Shown here in pieces: positions 20,580 through 23,341 of a DNA stretch of 23,341 nucleotides. This DNA is from JBFWUM01 sp050247255 (GTDB lineage: Bacteria > Acidobacteriota > Vicinamibacteria > Vicinamibacterales > UBA2999): positions 1-23,341 of the forward strand of contig JBFWUM010000058.1 of assembly GCA_050247255.1 (NCBI GenBank), in the 5' to 3' direction. The notes under the pieces were generated by a model. It was not told the DNA's origin and did no database searches. It saw only the letters and a program-made list of their open reading frames with translations. The translations under genes were made by a program, and so were the position numbers. Within the stretch, counting starts at the first letter, position 1, and every line of letters starts with the position of its first letter.

Positions 20580-22991
20580 ATGACTGCGCGACGCCTTCTT
20601 CTTGTTTTCGCGCTGCTGCTGGCAGCGAGCACCAGCTCGTCGAGCCAGCCGGGTCAGAACGCGGCGCCGGCTGTCGATCCGCTCGTCGCCCGGGCGCAGG
20701 CTGAGATCCAGCGTGGCCGTTACCAGGAGGCCGAGGCGATCCTGACGCCGGCCGTGGCCACCAACCTTGATGCCGCGCTCGAGCTCGGGCTGCTCCAGCG
20801 CTACCTCGGCCGGCCGGCGGCGACGGCGACCCTGCAGCGGCTCATGCAGCAGAGCCCGCAGCGCAGTGCGGCCGACTTCCTGCGCATGGGGCGCGCCGCC
20901 CGCGCCCTGCGCCAGTCGCGCGACGCCAACGACTACTTCCGGCAGGCCGATCGGCTGCAGCCGAATGATCCGACGATCAACACGGAATGGGGTGAACTGT
21001 TCCTCGACAACTCGGAATTCGGCGAGGCGTTGAAGTCGTTCCAGCCGGCGATCAAGGCCGATCCGCAGAACGTGCGCGCGCGCTTCGGGATGGCGCGCGT
21101 GGCGGTGCAGGAGAACCCGCCGGCGGCGCGCGAAATGCTCGACGCGCTCCTCGAGGCGGATTCCCGCTTCGTTCCCGCGCACCTGCTGAAGGCCGAGATC
21201 GACCTGGGCAACCGCCGCCGCGCCGAGGCCCGCGAGTCGATTGACGAGGCGCTCGACATCAACCCGAACAGCCTCGAGGCGCTTGCGCTGGCTGCCGCGG
21301 TGGCCATGGTCGAGGGGCGCACCGACGACTACAACGCCCGCGTCGCCGAGGCGCTGCGGTTGAACCCGTCCTACGGCGAGATTTATCGCACGGCCGGCGA
21401 TCAGCTCGCGCTCAACTACCGCTTCGACGAAGCGGTGGAGTTGACGCGCCGGGCGCTGATGATCGAGCCGAACAACAGCCGCGCCTACGGCGACCTCGGC
21501 ATGCAGCTGCTGCGCACCGGCGACGAAGCCGGCGCCCGCCAGGCGCTCGAGACGGCGTTCCGCCTCGACGCCTCGTACACCAGCCTCGTCACGCGCAACC
21601 TGCTCGAGATGCTCGACGAGCTCGACAAGTTCGAAACGATCCGCGACGGCGACATCGTCATGCGGTTCCACCCGGAGGAAGCGGCGGTGATGCGCGAATA
21701 CGCGCTGCCGCTCGCGAAGCGCGCCATCGAGACGCTGTCGAAGCAGTGGGACTTCACGCCGACCGGGCCGATCCTGATCGAGATGTTCCCGCGCCACGAC
21801 GACTTCGCGGTGCGCACGCTCGGCCTGCCCGGCATGATCGGCGCGCTCGGCGCGTGCTTCGGCCGCGTCGTCACGCTCGATTCGCCGCGCGCGCGGCCGC
21901 CAGGCCAGTTCTCGTGGCAGGCGACGCTCTGGCACGAGATTGCCCACGTCATCACGCTGCAGATGTCGGGCAACCGCGTGCCGCGGTGGCTCACCGAAGG
22001 GATCTCCGAGTGGGAAGAGCGGCGCGCCAGCCCCGACTGGGGGCGTGAGATGGTCGTGTCCTTCGCCCAGGCGATGAACGCCGACAAGGTGCTGAAGCTG
22101 CGCGACCTGAACGACGGCTTCACCGATCCCGAGCTGATCTCGCTCGCCTATTTCGAGTCGTCCCTGCTGGTCGAGCACCTCGCCGCGACCTACGGCGAGC
22201 CGGCGCTGCGCACGCTGCTGCGCGCCTACGGCAACGGACTGGAGGGGGATGACGCGCTGCGGGAGGCGTTCAACGCCACGGCCGACGACATCCAGGCGTC
22301 GTTCGACGCCAAGCTCGAACGCGACTTCGGCCAGATTCGCCGCGCCCTGAACGCGCCCGACCTGCCCGACGACGCCGGCGTCCAGGTGCTGCGCGCAGCG
22401 GTGCAGGCCAATCCCGACAGCTTCCCGCTGCGCCTGCGCCTGGGCAACGCGTTGCGCGAAGCCGGCGACACCGCCGCCGCGATCGCCGAGCTGGAGCGCG
22501 CCGCGGAGCTGGTCCCGGCCGCGGTTGGCCAGGCCAACCCGCACGCGATGATTGCCGCCATTGCCCTCGAGCAGCAGAACGAAGCGCGCGCGATCGAGGC
22601 GATCGAAGCGCAGCTCAAGACCGACGTCAACGACGTCGAGACCGCGCGCCGGCTGGCGTCGATGGTGGTCTCGCTGAACGAACCGGCGCGCACGACCGCT
22701 GCCTACGAACGCGTGGTCGCGCTCGATCCGTTCGACAGCAGCGCGCAGTCGATGGTGGGACGCCTCGCCATGCAGCGCAAGGACGTCACTCGCGCGGTGC
22801 GCGCGTTCCGCGCGGCGCTGGCGACGTCGCCGTCGGACCGCGCCGCCTCGCACCTCGACCTGGCGGAAGCGCTCGTGCTGGCCGGGGATCGCACCGAGGC
22901 GCGCCGCCAGGTGCTGGCGGCGCTCGAGATCGCCCCCTCCTTCGAACGCGCCCAGGACCTGCTGCTGCAGCTGGTAGACGGCGGCGTCTAA
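20580..22991 (+). CDS. Secreted TPR protein with a peptidase-MA-like gluzincin domain
   Basis: 803 aa from ATG 20580. A signal peptide is clear: MTARR, a hydrophobic core to about residue 20, then a Ser-rich stretch. TPR-like repeats fill about residues 40-345 (for example A.AEIQRGRYQEAEAIL, NPSYGEIYRTAGDQLALNYRFDEAVEL, NNSRAYGDLGMQLL). The central domain carries HEIAHVITLQ (His452, Glu453, His456) and PRWLTEGISEWEE, whose Glu473 is the probable third zinc ligand. More TPRs follow to the end (about 590-800). This matches the peptidase MA family of zinc metallohydrolases. Substrate is unknown; it likely acts in the periplasm or outside, perhaps in envelope protein turnover. It faces the rhomboid gene across a hairpin. 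Confidence 0.88.
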   Translation: MTARRLLLVFALLLAASTSSSSQPGQNAAPAVDPLVARAQAEIQRGRYQEAEAILTPAVATNLDAALELGLLQRYLGRPAATATLQRLMQQSPQRSAADFLRMGRAARALRQSRDANDYFRQADRLQPNDPTINTEWGELFLDNSEFGEALKSFQPAIKADPQNVRARFGMARVAVQENPPAAREMLDALLEADSRFVPAHLLKAEIDLGNRRRAEARESIDEALDINPNSLEALALAAAVAMVEGRTDDYNARVAEALRLNPSYGEIYRTAGDQLALNYRFDEAVELTRRALMIEPNNSRAYGDLGMQLLRTGDEAGARQALETAFRLDASYTSLVTRNLLEMLDELDKFETIRDGDIVMRFHPEEAAVMREYALPLAKRAIETLSKQWDFTPTGPILIEMFPRHDDFAVRTLGLPGMIGALGACFGRVVTLDSPRARPPGQFSWQATLWHEIAHVITLQMSGNRVPRWLTEGISEWEERRASPDWGREMVVSFAQAMNADKVLKLRDLNDGFTDPELISLAYFESSLLVEHLAATYGEPALRTLLRAYGNGLEGDDALREAFNATADDIQASFDAKLERDFGQIRRALNAPDLPDDAGVQVLRAAVQANPDSFPLRLRLGNALREAGDTAAAIAELERAAELVPAAVGQANPHAMIAAIALEQQNEARAIEAIEAQLKTDVNDVETARRLASMVVSLNEPARTTAAYERVVALDPFDSSAQSMVGRLAMQRKDVTRAVRAFRAALATSPSDRAASHLDLAEALVLAGDRTEARRQVLAALEIAPSFERAQDLLLQLVDGGV

Positions 22992-22999
22992 TCGTGTTT

Positions 23000-23055
23000 C
23001 ACAGGAGCAAGGAGGAAGGAGACCAACTTAGATCTCCTTTCTCCTTCCTCCTGTG
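23000..23055. terminator. Bidirectional hairpin made of inverted heptamer arrays
   Basis: The left arm (23003-23023) holds units AGGAGCA, AGGAGGA, AGGAGAC. The right arm (23032-23052) holds the reverse complements of AGGAGAT, AGGAGAA, AGGAGGA. CACAGGAG at 23000 pairs with CTCCTGTG ending at 23055; the left arm has one extra 7-nt unit as a bulge. It lies between the convergent TPR/peptidase and rhomboid genes, where a shared terminator is expected. There is no long T-tract, so the terminator role is inferred. Confidence 0.6.
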
Positions 23056-23059
23056 AGAT

Positions 23060-23341
23060 CTATCTGGGCAGATCGTTCCACCATTCCACCCGCTGCCGCT
23101 CCGGCTTGCGGAACAGCAGCACCCCGATGAAGCCGGCGACGAAGCCGCCGACGTGCGCCCAGAACGCCACGCCGCCGCCGTCGGCGGTCACGGCGATCGA
23201 GCCGAGGCCGTTGACGAACTGCATCAGGAACCAGATCCCGAGGAAGAAGATCGCCGGAATCTCCACGATCTGGATGAAGAAGAAGATCGGCACCAGCGTG
23301 ACGATGCGGGAGTGGGGGTAGAGGACGAAGTAGGCGCCCAT
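23060..23341 (-). CDS. Rhomboid-family intramembrane serine protease, 3' part (runs off the window)
   Basis: 93 codons are visible; the gene continues past 23341. The Met at 23341 is probably internal, because MGAYFVLYPHSRIVTLVP normally follows the active-site GxSG helix, which would lie outside. The visible part has two further TM helices and WAHVGGFVAGFIGVLLF, whose His is the catalytic partner of the missing Ser, then a basic cytosolic tail ending EWWNDLPR. Rhomboids cleave TM segments within the inner membrane. It converges on the TPR/peptidase gene. Confidence 0.85.
   Translation of the reverse strand: MGAYFVLYPHSRIVTLVPIFFFIQIVEIPAIFFLGIWFLMQFVNGLGSIAVTADGGGVAFWAHVGGFVAGFIGVLLFRKPERQRVEWWNDLPR

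Noticed and set aside
19482..22853. 1123-codon minus-strand frame opposite the FAD oxidoreductase, ICMT and TPR genes
   Set aside because: Spans several real genes on the opposite strand with no recognisable domain; a product of high third-position GC.

Overview
The window is a GC-rich, tightly packed bacterial chromosome segment. Strong third-position GC bias opens long spurious antisense ORFs over nearly every real gene. Gene content (Rex, OPT-family transporter, LytS/LytTR pair, stand-alone NuoI, homocysteine methyltransferase-MTHFR fusion, Lon, PmtA-like enzyme, TPR/peptidase-MA protein) and the style of the intergenic repeats suggest Acidobacteriota, perhaps the Vicinamibacteria. This is inference from gene content and not a phylogenetic result. 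No rRNA, tRNA, CRISPR, integrase or transposase was seen.

Layout. 1-3.1 kb (-): an OPT transporter followed by an exported Ig-like protein. 3.2-4.3 kb (+): rex-moaC. 8.8-4.3 kb (-): a probable operon of LytS-type kinase, LytTR regulator, signal peptidase I, cation diffusion facilitator, DUF1469-like and DUF3618-like membrane proteins. 8.9-12.5 kb (+): nuoI, a wrecked metallophosphoesterase, the YitJ-like methionine enzyme and a PmtA-like methyltransferase. 12.6-12.9 kb (+): an EthD-like gene between mirror-image repeats. 16.5-13.0 kb (-): lon and a glycosyltransferase-like gene. 16.5-17.5 kb: a small zinc-ribbon gene (+) converging on an NnrU/ICMT-like methyltransferase (-). 17.6-20.6 kb (+): a translationally coupled set of ketosynthase, FAD oxidoreductase and ICMT-like methyltransferase. 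20.6-23.0 kb (+): a secreted TPR/metallopeptidase protein. The window ends in the 3' part of a rhomboid gene (-).

Three themes go beyond the gene list. (1) Two repeat families decorate gene edges. One is a set of about 20-bp palindromes with varying, self-complementary stems around an invariant CTGAAG core; a pair lies in frame inside a gene. The other consists of tandem heptamer arrays, each locus with its own unit, always in inverted pairs. (2) Many start codons lacking a Shine-Dalgarno have a TAnnnT-like -10 box 6-9 nt upstream, as expected for leaderless mRNAs. At rex/OPT and at lon/zinc-ribbon the two divergent -10 boxes overlap. (3) The ketosynthase-FAD reductase-ICMT set, with a second ICMT-like enzyme diverging from it, looks like a compact and possibly undescribed pathway for a methylated lipid or polyketide.
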